Assembly (NCBI GenBank): GCA_027039465.1
Contig: JALWEA010000648.1
Coordinates: 1 to 6,251 of the forward strand
Length of the DNA: 6,251 bases
Reading direction: 5' to 3'
From: Calditrichia bacterium
GTDB taxonomy: Bacteria; Calditrichota; Calditrichia; Calditrichales; Calditrichaceae
Positions within the stretch are counted from its first letter, which is position 1. Every line of letters starts with the position of its first letter. The notes under the pieces were generated by a model. It was not told where the DNA came from and searched no databases. It saw only the letters and a list, made by a program, of their open reading frames with translations. Shown here piece after piece: positions 1 to 6,071 of the stretch. The position numbers and the translations under genes are program-made.

Positions 1-3000
1 AAACGGATTGGGATAATTTTGCTGCAGGGTAAATTGCCGCGGCGCAGATTTACTTGCAGATGCGAATTCCATTCCTGTTGCCAATTCCGCGTAACGTCCG
101 CCGTAATAGCCCATGTCGGCCCGCGCGGTACCCAGTCCTGCGTTGCAATCCAAAAACGTATCCACCGAATCGGGATGTCCGGCGTCGATGGCCGGAGAAT
201 CGAAACCCGTGCCACAGGCAGCGCTTTTCAGGTGATAGTTAATCTCCCCGGATTCATCAAAGTTCGGATTGTTCGTCAGGCAGCCTGAGCCGAACCAGTT
301 TTCCGCACTCGCCGAATCTACGATGGAATAGGTAACGGTAGGCACACCGTTATTGATGTAAATTTCCGGCTTGGCGTTGGCGAATAAAATGGAATTGATG
401 ATTTCCGGTTTGGTGTCAGGCCCCATCAATTGGAGAGCGCCGCCGCCGTTGGCCGCCTCGTTATCGGCGATGGTTACATTGACAAAACGCGGATGCGCCG
501 GATTCGAAATATCCGAAGTAATGGCCACGGCTCCGGCCAGACCATTGGAAATATTTTGGTCGAATAAAATATTGCTCAACGTTGGCGAACAGCCGTCAAT
601 AACCATGGCCCCGCCGCCTTGCGCGCCGTTTTCCGTAAAACGCAGACGGTGCAGGTAAGGATTGGCGTTTCTAATGTACATGGCGCCGCCGCCTTCGGTG
701 TAAATGTTCGTACCGCCGCGTCCGTTGAACTCAAATCGGCAATCCTCGATTTTAGGGCTGGCGTTTTCAATATACATGGCACCACCCAACCGCGCCCTGT
801 TCCGGTAAAAAACACAATGGCGCACCACAACCCGGTCGGAATTGTAAATGGCGATGGCTCCGCCCCCTTGGTAACCCGTCTCCATTTTATCGGCATTATC
901 AAAACGGCAATTCTCAATGATGGACGTGCCTTCTGTTCCGTCGTTTAAATTATTGAAAAAGATACCGTGCCACTTGTTGCCGCCGAAATAGATGAAATTG
1001 CCGGACAGACTCAAATTGTTATCTTCAGGCCCTTTGGCGATGAGCACGCCTTCCACCTTGATTTGGTACGGTCCCAAAGCAAATACCCTTTCCACCGAAT
1101 CGGTAATGCGCAATGTGTCGCCGGCCGGAATCACCACATCGCCTTCGAGATAGATTTTCGGGCAGGTCCATTCGCCGCTCACCTCGCCGATGACATGGCA
1201 GGCCGCCAGCGCGTCAGGATTATCATTACTGACCGCAAAAATGCCGTTGTAGGAATCGCTGACAAACACCATGCGGCTATTAGCGGTTAAACCGTTCGCA
1301 CCGTTTGAATGGTACAGGCCTTTAAGCTGCGGATCGGCCGGATTACTGATATTTAAGAAAATGATTTCGCCCCAGCCACGCTGGATATAAACGTAATTTC
1401 CGGAAACGGCCAACTGGTCAGCGTTAAAATCGCCCTCCGCCTGTGTGAACATTCCGGCTAGAGTGGGTGTTTCGGGATTGGAAATATCAATAATCGTAAG
1501 CCCAATATAGCTATTGGCAATGTAAGCGTATTGATCCTGCACGCGGATTTTCACGTAATAATCGGAAGTAGATTGACGGAATGCGGTTTTCTCGGCAGGA
1601 TGGGCTGGATCGGAAACATCGACCACGCTCATGCCCTGATCTTCACCGGCCGTGTACACATAATTGCCCTGCACGGCCAGATCCTCGATCCACCCGGCAG
1701 TGGTTACGCGACCTGTTTCATGAATGTTGTTCAGATCGCTGAAATCAATAGCCACCACATCCTGATTCAGCGCGGCATAAAGGATTTTCCCCGAAAAAAC
1801 AATACTCGAAAAAAAACTGCCCGCCTCGGGGAACTGCCACGATTTCAATAATTGCGGGTCGGAACGGTCGCTGACATCTACAAAATTTAAAAGGCTGTAG
1901 CCGTTGGTAAAATCATAGGAAAAGACGAGTGCCGTGTCGCCTTGGACAAAAATCTTCTCCGCTTCCACATTGTTGCCGCCCAAATCCAGATGTCCCATCG
2001 TGTGCGGATCGGCCGGATTTAAAACCGAAATAACATCCAGCGTATTGATAGGCGTGGTGCGGTATAAGTAGTAACCCTGCTGAAAGACATCGTAGGTAAG
2101 CGAGGAGGTGGCAAAGAATCCGCCTTTATCGAGTGTGGCGGCGTTGTCGTCCTGAAAAGTGTAAACCCCGTGACTTTTTGAAGCGACAATCACCCAATCC
2201 TTCCAGACCGTCAGACGCTTGGATGTGGGAGCAGGTTTGGAATCGCGAAATGCGGGCATACCGTTGTTATTAAAAAACAAGTTTACACTGTAATAATCCG
2301 TGCTGTACACATGGGCTCCTTTGGCTGTTACAAAACCGGCTGTCCCGGCAGAAAAACCGGAGAAATTAAGCGCAGTATCCTGCACGGTAAAGAAAAACAG
2401 GCCGGTCCAGCTATCAGCCACGAACAGGGAATCGTGCTGTAAAAACACGCTGTTGGCCATGGGTGTTTGATTTTGATAATCATCGGTATATTTATTGTAA
2501 TTGACGCGGTTCAATAAAGTGAATTGTCCGTTGGCATAGCGCAGCATTTCCAGCGCTTTGAAGCCACTGGCTGTAAAGACCGTTTCATTGCGCGCGGTTA
2601 CATCATTAAAATAGCAATTGTCATATTTGTAATTTCCGCCAAATTCAATACTGTCCGGCTGATAAATTGTAGCTTCCCAAAGGCCTGAGCCACCGGCCGC
2701 TATATAAAGGTGATTACCCGTCACGGTCGCTCCCTTGGCTTCAAAATTATTTGCCTCGCCGATAAGCACATTGACCAATTGCGGACTTGAAGCCGATTGA
2801 ATATCAACTACGGCCACACCCTGAAAGCCCATAGCCACATAAGCGTAATTGCCGGAGGAAGAAATTTCGATGTCCTCAGGTGCGCCCGGCAGAGTGACGC
2901 GACCCTGGTCGGATATGTCGCCACTATTGTTTATCGTGGCGCAAACCAATTCGGCGCCGTCCCCAAAATAGACGTGGCCGTCCTCCGTGGAAGCCACGGC

Positions 3001-3183
3001 AAAGGTCGGCCCTTTGGCCCAACGCCCCTGCAAAGTAGCCTTTTCATCGGTGCCCGTAATTGAGGCCTTAGCTTGAATGGCAAACTGTGAATCTTGTTTT
3101 CCTTTTAAATGTGTCGATGTTCGCCCTGCCAAAGCTAAGTTTGCCGATACAAAAACAAACAGGAGTAGGAATAAAAAGCGCAT
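1..3183 (-). CDS. Secreted LVIVD-propeller / parallel beta-helix protein with type IX-like sorting module (C-terminus off the left edge)
   Basis: I read the minus strand from the ATG at 3183 to position 1 and found no stop in 1061 codons. Residues 1-21 are a signal peptide (M-R, then a Leu/Phe/Val-rich core ending in A-N-L-A-L-A). Residues about 30-655 carry recurring blades with the LVIVD pattern: VAVVDIQSASSPQLV near 123, VVDVSDPAHP at 520-529, LTIIDISNPETPTLAG at 562-577 and LNISNPADPQLKG near 610. They alternate with GNYVY/GNHLYIA strands and probably form one or two beta-propellers. From about 670 a beta-helix begins (LEGDVVIPAGDTLRI). It has GGGAMYI-N-A-x-P turns and an NSILFAN...YSIVDS...LTNNPNF segment like the choice-of-anchor beta-helix proteins, ending near 1020. 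The last residues, QFTLQQNYPNPF, open the FlgD-like/type IX sorting module. The protein is probably exported and surface-attached or released; its ligand is unknown. A GAAGGGA ribosome binding site lies 4 bases before the ATG. It shows no enzymatic motif. Confidence 0.93.
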   Translation of the reverse strand, partial: MRFLFLLLFVFVSANLALAGRTSTHLKGKQDSQFAIQAKASITGTDEKATLQGRWAKGPTFAVASTEDGHVYFGDGAELVCATINNSGDISDQGRVTLPGAPEDIEISSSGNYAYVAMGFQGVAVVDIQSASSPQLVNVLIGEANNFEAKGATVTGNHLYIAAGGSGLWEATIYQPDSIEFGGNYKYDNCYFNDVTARNETVFTASGFKALEMLRYANGQFTLLNRVNYNKYTDDYQNQTPMANSVFLQHDSLFVADSWTGLFFFTVQDTALNFSGFSAGTAGFVTAKGAHVYSTDYYSVNLFFNNNGMPAFRDSKPAPTSKRLTVWKDWVIVASKSHGVYTFQDDNAATLDKGGFFATSSLTYDVFQQGYYLYRTTPINTLDVISVLNPADPHTMGHLDLGGNNVEAEKIFVQGDTALVFSYDFTNGYSLLNFVDVSDRSDPQLLKSWQFPEAGSFFSSIVFSGKILYAALNQDVVAIDFSDLNNIHETGRVTTAGWIEDLAVQGNYVYTAGEDQGMSVVDVSDPAHPAEKTAFRQSTSDYYVKIRVQDQYAYIANSYIGLTIIDISNPETPTLAGMFTQAEGDFNADQLAVSGNYVYIQRGWGEIIFLNISNPADPQLKGLYHSNGANGLTANSRMVFVSDSYNGIFAVSNDNPDALAACHVIGEVSGEWTCPKIYLEGDVVIPAGDTLRITDSVERVFALGPYQIKVEGVLIAKGPEDNNLSLSGNFIYFGGNKWHGIFFNNLNDGTEGTSIIENCRFDNADKMETGYQGGGAIAIYNSDRVVVRHCVFYRNRARLGGAMYIENASPKIEDCRFEFNGRGGTNIYTEGGGAMYIRNANPYLHRLRFTENGAQGGGAMVIDGCSPTLSNILFDQNISNGLAGAVAITSDISNPAHPRFVNVTIADNEAANGGGALQLMGPDTKPEIINSILFANAKPEIYINNGVPTVTYSIVDSASAENWFGSGCLTNNPNFDESGEINYHLKSAACGTGFDSPAIDAGHPDSVDTFLDCNAGLGTARADMGYYGGRYAELATGMEFASASKSAPRQFTLQQNYPNPF

Positions 3184-3187
3184 AATT

Positions 3188-3194
3188 TCCCTTC
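3188..3194 (-). promoter_or_regulatory. Ribosome binding site of the propeller/beta-helix gene
   Basis: On the minus strand GAAGGGA stands 4 bases before the ATG at 3183. It is a purine-rich, imperfect Shine-Dalgarno match. It supports this start, as does the signal peptide that begins directly at this Met. Confidence 0.55.
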
Positions 3195-3214
3195 TTCTTA
3201 AAAAATAAAAATTA

Positions 3215-3243
3215 ATTTTATCGAACGGCCGAATCACTTTTAA
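3215..3243 (-). promoter_or_regulatory. Weak sigma70-like promoter candidate for the propeller/beta-helix gene
   Basis: Read on the minus strand, TTAAAA (3238-3243, 4 of 6 to the -35 consensus) is separated by 17 bases from TAAAAT (3215-3220, 5 of 6 to the -10). This would give a leader of about 25 bases. A second -10-like TATAAT lies at 3257-3262 but has no recognisable -35. Neither is convincing alone, and the spacer is AT-rich, so chance matches are likely. Confidence 0.3.
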
Positions 3244-3283
3244 TAAGGAAAGCCTAATTATATCGTTGGGATAAGGTAGGCTT
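3243..3283. repeat. Small inverted plus direct repeat upstream of the propeller/beta-helix gene
   Basis: AAGCCTA (3250-3256) and TAGGCTT (3277-3283) form a perfect 7-bp inverted repeat with a 20-base centre. ATAAGG occurs directly before each region (3243-3248 and 3271-3276). The TATAAT candidate at 3257-3262 lies between the arms, so the arrangement could be an operator. This is inferred from position only; no regulator is visible in the window. Confidence 0.35.
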
Positions 3284-3570
3284 ATTTTAGTGATGAAGCT
3301 TTCGATCTTAAATCATTACATAAGTTCGTCGCAAAATAACGAATCTTTATTCAAACCCGATAATTGGATTAGATTAAACCCGTTCCGATTAAATGCACGA
3401 TTTTTCTAAAATATTCGGCATTCTTAACAAATTTTTGCATCTATTATTTCATTGACAAATTAATAACGAAAATAATAGAAAATTTGAGCGGTCAATTTAC
3501 TTATATTGTTCAATAATGCTGTGATAATAATTACAGATTTAATTTAAGGAAGGATAATTAAAGATTTAAT

Positions 3571-3596
3571 AAAGCGGGGAATGAGCATCCCCGCTT
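3571..3596 (-). terminator. Hairpin terminator after the lamin-tail protein gene
   Basis: AAGCGGGGA (3572-3580) and TCCCCGCTT (3588-3596) form a perfect 9-bp stem with a 7-base loop, 10 bases after the stop codon at 3607-3609. In the direction of transcription (minus strand) the stem is followed by TTTATTAAATCTTTAATT, a T-rich but not pure U tract. It is likely a Rho-independent terminator that separates this gene from the propeller gene downstream. Confidence 0.75.
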
Positions 3597-3606
3597 GAGA
3601 AAGTTT

Positions 3607-4896
3607 TTATTTGACTAAGCACATTTTAACACTCTGTTGAAAATTCCCGGCTTTCAAAAACCCGAAATAAATACCGGCCGGTAATGTATTGCCCGAATCG
3701 TCTTTGCCATCCCAATGAATCTGATATTGCTTACCGGTTGGCAAGGATTGTTGCAACAAGCTCCGTACTTTTTGGCCGTTGATATTGTAAATATCCAGCC
3801 GTGCTTGCACCGTATTTTGCTTGTCAGCAGGCAGGTCGAACACAATTTCCGTTGACGGGTTGAACGGATTGGGATGGTTGGGATAAAGCTTGAATGTCTT
3901 TGGAGCAGAATTACTCGTAACATTTAACTGATTTTGCGTTACCTGAACTTTTATGGGACCGTGAAAAGATTTTTGCCCGTTAAAACTAACATCGGCTAGT
4001 TTGTAATAATAAGTTGTCCCTTTTTGAACGGTCTGATCCGTATAATGATAGGTTTTACCCACACTACTGTTCCCCTGACCCTTTAATTCGGGATTATCAA
4101 GATAGCTATCTATTAAGCTGTATTGCCCGTTTTCCGACAAAGAGCGAAAAATTTCAAATCCCAAATTTTCCACTTCACTCTCCGTACGCCAAGTAAGAAG
4201 TACATTTTTTGACTTAACCAAGGCAGAAAAAGAAGCTAAAGTTACTGGGAGAGAAGCATCACCTAAAATATTTCCTGGTGATCCTACGTCCTCAGCATCC
4301 CAAACTCCATATGGATTGGAAGTATAGGCTCCATCTATTCCCGATGTAGATAATGACCAGTTAGCGCCATTATTATTAGACTGAGCATTCATCTGATCTT
4401 TAGGAATATTTAGATAGATTGAAGACTTATTATTATCTGCAGGCCAAGGAGAAGCATCGTCATAGTTTACTTCATCTATTAAAGTACCACTAGCATTTTT
4501 TAATTGAATAATTTCACTCGTTGTTGATGGGCTATTTGCCATACTGAACATGGTTTGTCCTAAATCTTTTAGTGCAATGAGAATATATCCACTCCCCCAC
4601 GCACCTTGAAAATCACTTGAAGTACTACCACAAATGACAGCGATTCCGTAAGCTGGTAAGTCAACATCAGGAAGAGTATTCGGACCATCTGAATCTTCAT
4701 CATCAATTGTCCAGTCCTTTAAATTAATTACCGAATTAGTTGTGTTTGCTATTTCAATATATTGTGTCTGTGTAGTACTTTCATCTGAAGCTGGATTATA
4801 CATTATCTCGGTAATTATAACACTACCTTCTTCCTGAGCAAATAATAGAGATAAGCTTAATAAAAATAAAAAAAGAATCAAATAGATAACACGCAT
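3607..4896 (-). CDS. Secreted lamin-tail-domain (LTD) protein with Ig/FnIII-like segment and type IX-like sorting module
   Basis: A complete 429-residue protein. Residues 1-20 are a signal peptide (Leu/Phe-rich core, likely cut LLFA|QEEG). Residues about 24-210 are a lamin-tail domain: VIITEIMYNPA, a YIEIANTTNSVINLKDW strand pair, the ...IQLKNASGTLIDEVNYDD hairpin and a closing GSPGN. Residues about 216-320 start with the LPVTLASFSA...VLLTWRTESEVENLGFEIFRS signature that links ectodomains to sorting modules in this group; it resembles a fibronectin type III fold. Residues 333-429 are the FlgD-like sorting module (LYPNHPNPFNPSTEIVFDLP, then LDIYNINGQKVR, W-D-G-K-D-D-S-G and LPAGIYFGFL). The protein is therefore probably exported across both membranes. 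Bacterial LTD domains are mostly of unknown role, often in extracellular or nuclease-linked proteins; no nuclease motif is seen here. The N-terminal half is more AT-rich than the C-terminal half. Confidence 0.95.
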   Translation of the reverse strand: MRVIYLILFLFLLSLSLLFAQEEGSVIITEIMYNPASDESTTQTQYIEIANTTNSVINLKDWTIDDEDSDGPNTLPDVDLPAYGIAVICGSTSSDFQGAWGSGYILIALKDLGQTMFSMANSPSTTSEIIQLKNASGTLIDEVNYDDASPWPADNNKSSIYLNIPKDQMNAQSNNNGANWSLSTSGIDGAYTSNPYGVWDAEDVGSPGNILGDASLPVTLASFSALVKSKNVLLTWRTESEVENLGFEIFRSLSENGQYSLIDSYLDNPELKGQGNSSVGKTYHYTDQTVQKGTTYYYKLADVSFNGQKSFHGPIKVQVTQNQLNVTSNSAPKTFKLYPNHPNPFNPSTEIVFDLPADKQNTVQARLDIYNINGQKVRSLLQQSLPTGKQYQIHWDGKDDSGNTLPAGIYFGFLKAGNFQQSVKMCLVK

Positions 4897-4900
4897 AGCT

Positions 4901-4907
4901 CCTCCTT
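4901..4907 (-). promoter_or_regulatory. Strong Shine-Dalgarno of the LTD protein gene
   Basis: On the minus strand a perfect AAGGAGG lies 4 bases before the ATG at 4896. It fixes the start together with the signal peptide that begins there. Confidence 0.85.
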
Positions 4908-4947
4908 ATAAATAATAATAAAACTTTTAAGATATGTCTTTTTTTAG

Positions 4948-4976
4948 AATATAATAATAAAATCCTGCGATGTCCA
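4948..4976 (-). promoter_or_regulatory. Sigma70-like promoter of the LTD protein gene
   Basis: On the minus strand TGGACA (4971-4976, 5 of 6 to TTGACA) is followed after exactly 17 bases by TATATT (4948-4953, 5 of 6 to TATAAT). The start of transcription would fall near 4941, giving a leader of about 45 bases that contains the ribosome binding site. The spacing and both boxes are good, but housekeeping promoters in FCB lineages can differ from the E. coli form. Confidence 0.5.
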
Positions 4977-5147
4977 GATAAAATTACACTTTTTAAAACA
5001 TATTAATAAAAGTGCTAAGTTTGGCAAATAGTTCTCGAACAAATGTTAAGATTTTTGTGCGACAAATATGGAAGAGGGTATAAGAATGTAAATGTTACAG
5101 ACGAATTTAATGATTATTTTCGGCAACTTGAAATTTGAAATGTTTTC

Positions 5148-5409
5148 AATTTCTACCCCTGTAGTCCCATTTATGGGACACAAATTAGTTTGAGAAATTT
5201 TGCTCGGTGAGAACATAAGAACTGATTGAAGCAGATTTGTAAGTCCCAACCAACTATAAATCTACTCTTAGGCAAAATTTAACGAATCTTTTTTAGTCCC
5301 CTTGCAAGGAAGATTCAGGATGTCTAAAAATAAAAAAAGCCAACCGACGCACCGGTCCTCGCCCAAACACCGATTTACGAATAGCGAATAGACGGATAAC
5401 GATTTGCGC
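5148..5409. repeat. Tandem ~270-bp repeat, copy A (diverged)
   Basis: This is the oldest-looking of three head-to-tail copies. Its hairpin GTCCCA-TTTA-TGGGAC (5164-5179) corresponds to GTCCCC...GGGGAC in the next copies, 269 bases further on. Further shared blocks in the same order are CGGTGA, GGCAAAATT, TTTTAG, TCTAAAAA, GCCAACC and the tail at 5381-5419. The C/G palindrome is decayed to CCCCTTGCAAGG (5298-5309). The left boundary is approximate. I see no coding function. Confidence 0.8.
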
Positions 5410-5680
5410 ATTTCTGATTTCCACCCCCTGTTGTCCCCCTCGTATGGGGACACAAAGTGGTTTGGTAGAAATTGCCCGGTGAAGAAATCATTTAAGGTTT
5501 GCATAGAATAGTTTCCATTGAACCACTTAAAAATTGGGCCTTGGGCAAAATTCAACGAGTTACTTTTAGCCCCCCTGCGAGGGGGATTTAGGGGGTCTAA
5601 AAACTAAAAAGCCAACCCACGCACCAACCCTTACGCAACCACCGGCTTACAAATAACGAATAGACGGATAACGATTTGCG
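5410..5680. repeat. Tandem ~270-bp repeat, copy B (intact)
   Basis: This is the complete reference copy. It begins at ATTTCTGATTT, carries hairpin TGTCCCC-CTCGTAT-GGGGACA (5432-5452), then a conserved block to the C/G palindrome at 5564-5602, and ends with the GAATAGACGGATAACGATTT tail that precedes copy C. From the first hairpin to the C run it differs from copy C at only 8 of about 144 positions. Read as protein on the minus strand, 6 of the 7 changed codons alter the amino acid. It is therefore a DNA- or RNA-level repeat, not a gene. It serves as the empty-site paralogue of the IS110 insertion in copy C. Confidence 0.9.
5564..5602. repeat. C/G palindrome in copy B: unoccupied IS110 target
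   Basis: Two mutually exclusive hairpins are possible. The tight one pairs CCCCC (5571-5575) with GGGGG (5581-5585) over TGCGA. The long one pairs TTTTAG (5564-5569) with CTAAAA (5597-5602) and the same CCCCC with the second GGGGG (5591-5595). The spot equivalent to the insertion in copy C is the CT at 5575-5576. The 7 bases starting at this CT (5575-5581, CTGCGAG) are exactly complementary to CTCGCAG in the IS leader at 5952-5958. Confidence 0.8.
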
Positions 5681-5848
5681 CATTTCTGATTTTCCCCCCT
5701 GTTGTCCCCCTCGTATGGGGACGCAAAGTGTCTTGGTAGAAATTGCCCGGTGAAGAAATCATTTAAGGTTTGCGTAGAACAGTTCCCATCGAGCCACTTA
5801 AAAATTGGGCCTTGGGCAAAATTCAACGAGTTACTTTTAGCCCCCCCT
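5681..5848. repeat. Tandem ~270-bp repeat, copy C, interrupted by the IS110 element
   Basis: This copy matches copy B closely from ATTTCTGATTTT through hairpin GTCCCC-CTCGTAT-GGGGAC (5704-5722) to TTTTAGCCCCCCC, then similarity stops abruptly at 5848. The missing part (GCGAGGGGGATTTAGGGGG and the roughly 100-base tail) is expected on the far side of the insertion sequence, outside this window. Confidence 0.88.
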
Positions 5849-5852
5849 TGTA
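5841..5852 (+). other. IS110 left junction with CT core
   Basis: The sequence CCCCCCC-T-TGTA joins the target C run to the element. Taking CT at 5847-5848 as the shared core, the left target is the C run and the element starts TGTATATT. Two complementarities in the leader RNA meet at this CT: CCCCCCT (5929-5935) repeats the target side, and TACAAG (6016-6021) pairs with CTTGTA (5847-5852). From memory, IS621 also uses a CT core followed by TGTAT. The exact breakpoint could shift by one or two bases. Confidence 0.65.
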
Positions 5853-5884
5853 TATTAAAGTTATTAAGAAAAAAGATCTTTGCA

Positions 5885-5890
5885 TATAAA
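5885..5890 (+). promoter_or_regulatory. Possible -10 box for the bridge RNA
   Basis: TATAAA (5 of 6) lies where initiation would fall near 5896, at the base of the predicted RNA closing stem. No good -35 is present within 16-18 bases, so the call rests on one AT-rich hexamer and its position. Confidence 0.3.
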
Positions 5891-5894
5891 AAAA

Positions 5895-6042
5895 ATAAAA
5901 CCGAATTTATCCGACATGTAAGAAGGGACCCCCCTTAGGCATAAAGCCTGTCTCGCAGTTTCTTCTTCATGCCGGATTAAAGTTGGTTAATAACTTGGTT
6001 TATAAAAACCGTATTTACAAGGCTAATGTTATCCGGTTTTAT
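5895..6042 (+). ncRNA. Predicted IS110 bridge RNA (target- and donor-binding loops)
   Basis: Folded by hand. Closing stem: ATAAAACCG (5895-5903) with CGGTTTTAT (6034-6042), 9 bp. Target arm: ATCCG (5909-5913)/CGGAT (5973-5977), CATG (5915-5918)/CATG (5968-5971), then AAGAAGGGA (5920-5928)/TTTCTTCTT (5959-5967) with one bulge and two G-T pairs. Its internal loop has the left guide CCCCCCT (5929-5935) and the right guide CTCGCAG (5952-5958) on either side of an AGGC-ATAAA-GCCT hairpin (5937-5949). Donor arm: 5979-5986 with 6023-6030 (one mismatch), left guide about 5987-5995 (TTAATAACT), hairpin GGTTT-ATAA-AAACC (5997-6010), right guide TACAAG (6016-6021). This order (target loop, then donor loop, upstream of the transposase) is that of IS621-type bridge RNAs. 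The segment at 6009-6024 also resembles, from memory, the 3' part of the IS621 RNA. The RNA ends are inferred. Confidence 0.75.
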
Positions 6043-6058
6043 TAAAGTTTAACAAACC

Positions 6059-6064
6059 AAGGAG
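6059..6064 (+). promoter_or_regulatory. Ribosome binding site of the IS110 transposase
   Basis: AAGGAG lies 7 bases before the ATG at 6072 and fixes the start. It lies 16 bases beyond the closing stem of the predicted bridge RNA, so RNA folding need not hide it. Confidence 0.8.
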
Positions 6065-6071
6065 TTCCCGC

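Larger units (their letters stand above)
3184..3571. other. AT-rich intergenic spacer
   Basis: These 388 bases separate the two minus-strand secreted-protein genes. They hold the weak promoter candidates and the small inverted repeat listed separately. I found no open frame with a credible ribosome binding site, no tRNA-like fold and no further repeat. The rest (about 3290-3560) is plain AT-rich sequence. Confidence 0.7.
4897..5147. other. AT-rich intergenic spacer before the tandem repeats
   Basis: This stretch holds the promoter and leader of the LTD gene up to about 4980. From there to the first repeat copy I see only AT-rich sequence without a credible gene, hairpin or repeat. Confidence 0.65.

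Noticed and set aside
19..1851. Several plus-strand open frames of 60-110 codons and one out-of-frame minus-strand frame (576-917)
   Set aside because: All lie inside the long minus-strand gene, whose frame is uninterrupted, has a signal peptide and clear domain repeats. The small frames give low-complexity or Arg/Pro-rich peptides with no recognisable domain.
2797..3063. Plus-strand frame of 88 codons
   Set aside because: It is a shadow antisense to the N-terminal propeller region; it has no ribosome binding site or domain.
3654..4196. Frames of 89 and 60 codons overlapping the LTD gene
   Set aside because: They are shadow frames of the well-supported LTD protein gene.
5046..5555. Minus-strand frames of 67 and 95 codons in the repeat region
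   Set aside because: They lie within the tandem repeats. Copies B and C differ mainly by amino-acid-changing substitutions, and the frames are not kept across all copies, which argues against coding.
5148..5848. CRISPR array
   Set aside because: The units are about 270 bases and tandem with no short direct repeat/unique spacer alternation, and no cas gene is present.
5849..5900. Terminal inverted repeat or target-site duplication for the IS
   Set aside because: The right end is off window, and IS110 elements characteristically lack both; none can be shown here.
5702..5938. Plus-strand frame of 78 codons
   Set aside because: It crosses the repeat/IS junction and runs through the predicted bridge RNA, so it is an accidental fusion of two non-coding sequences.
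6005..6040. Local hairpin AAAACCG (6005-6011) with CGGTTTT (6034-6040), and CCGGAT (5972-5977) with ATCCGG (6031-6036)
   Set aside because: These are real complementarities, but they compete with the arrangement in which 6034-6042 closes the RNA with 5895-5903 and both arms form fully. They are kept only as possible alternative folds.
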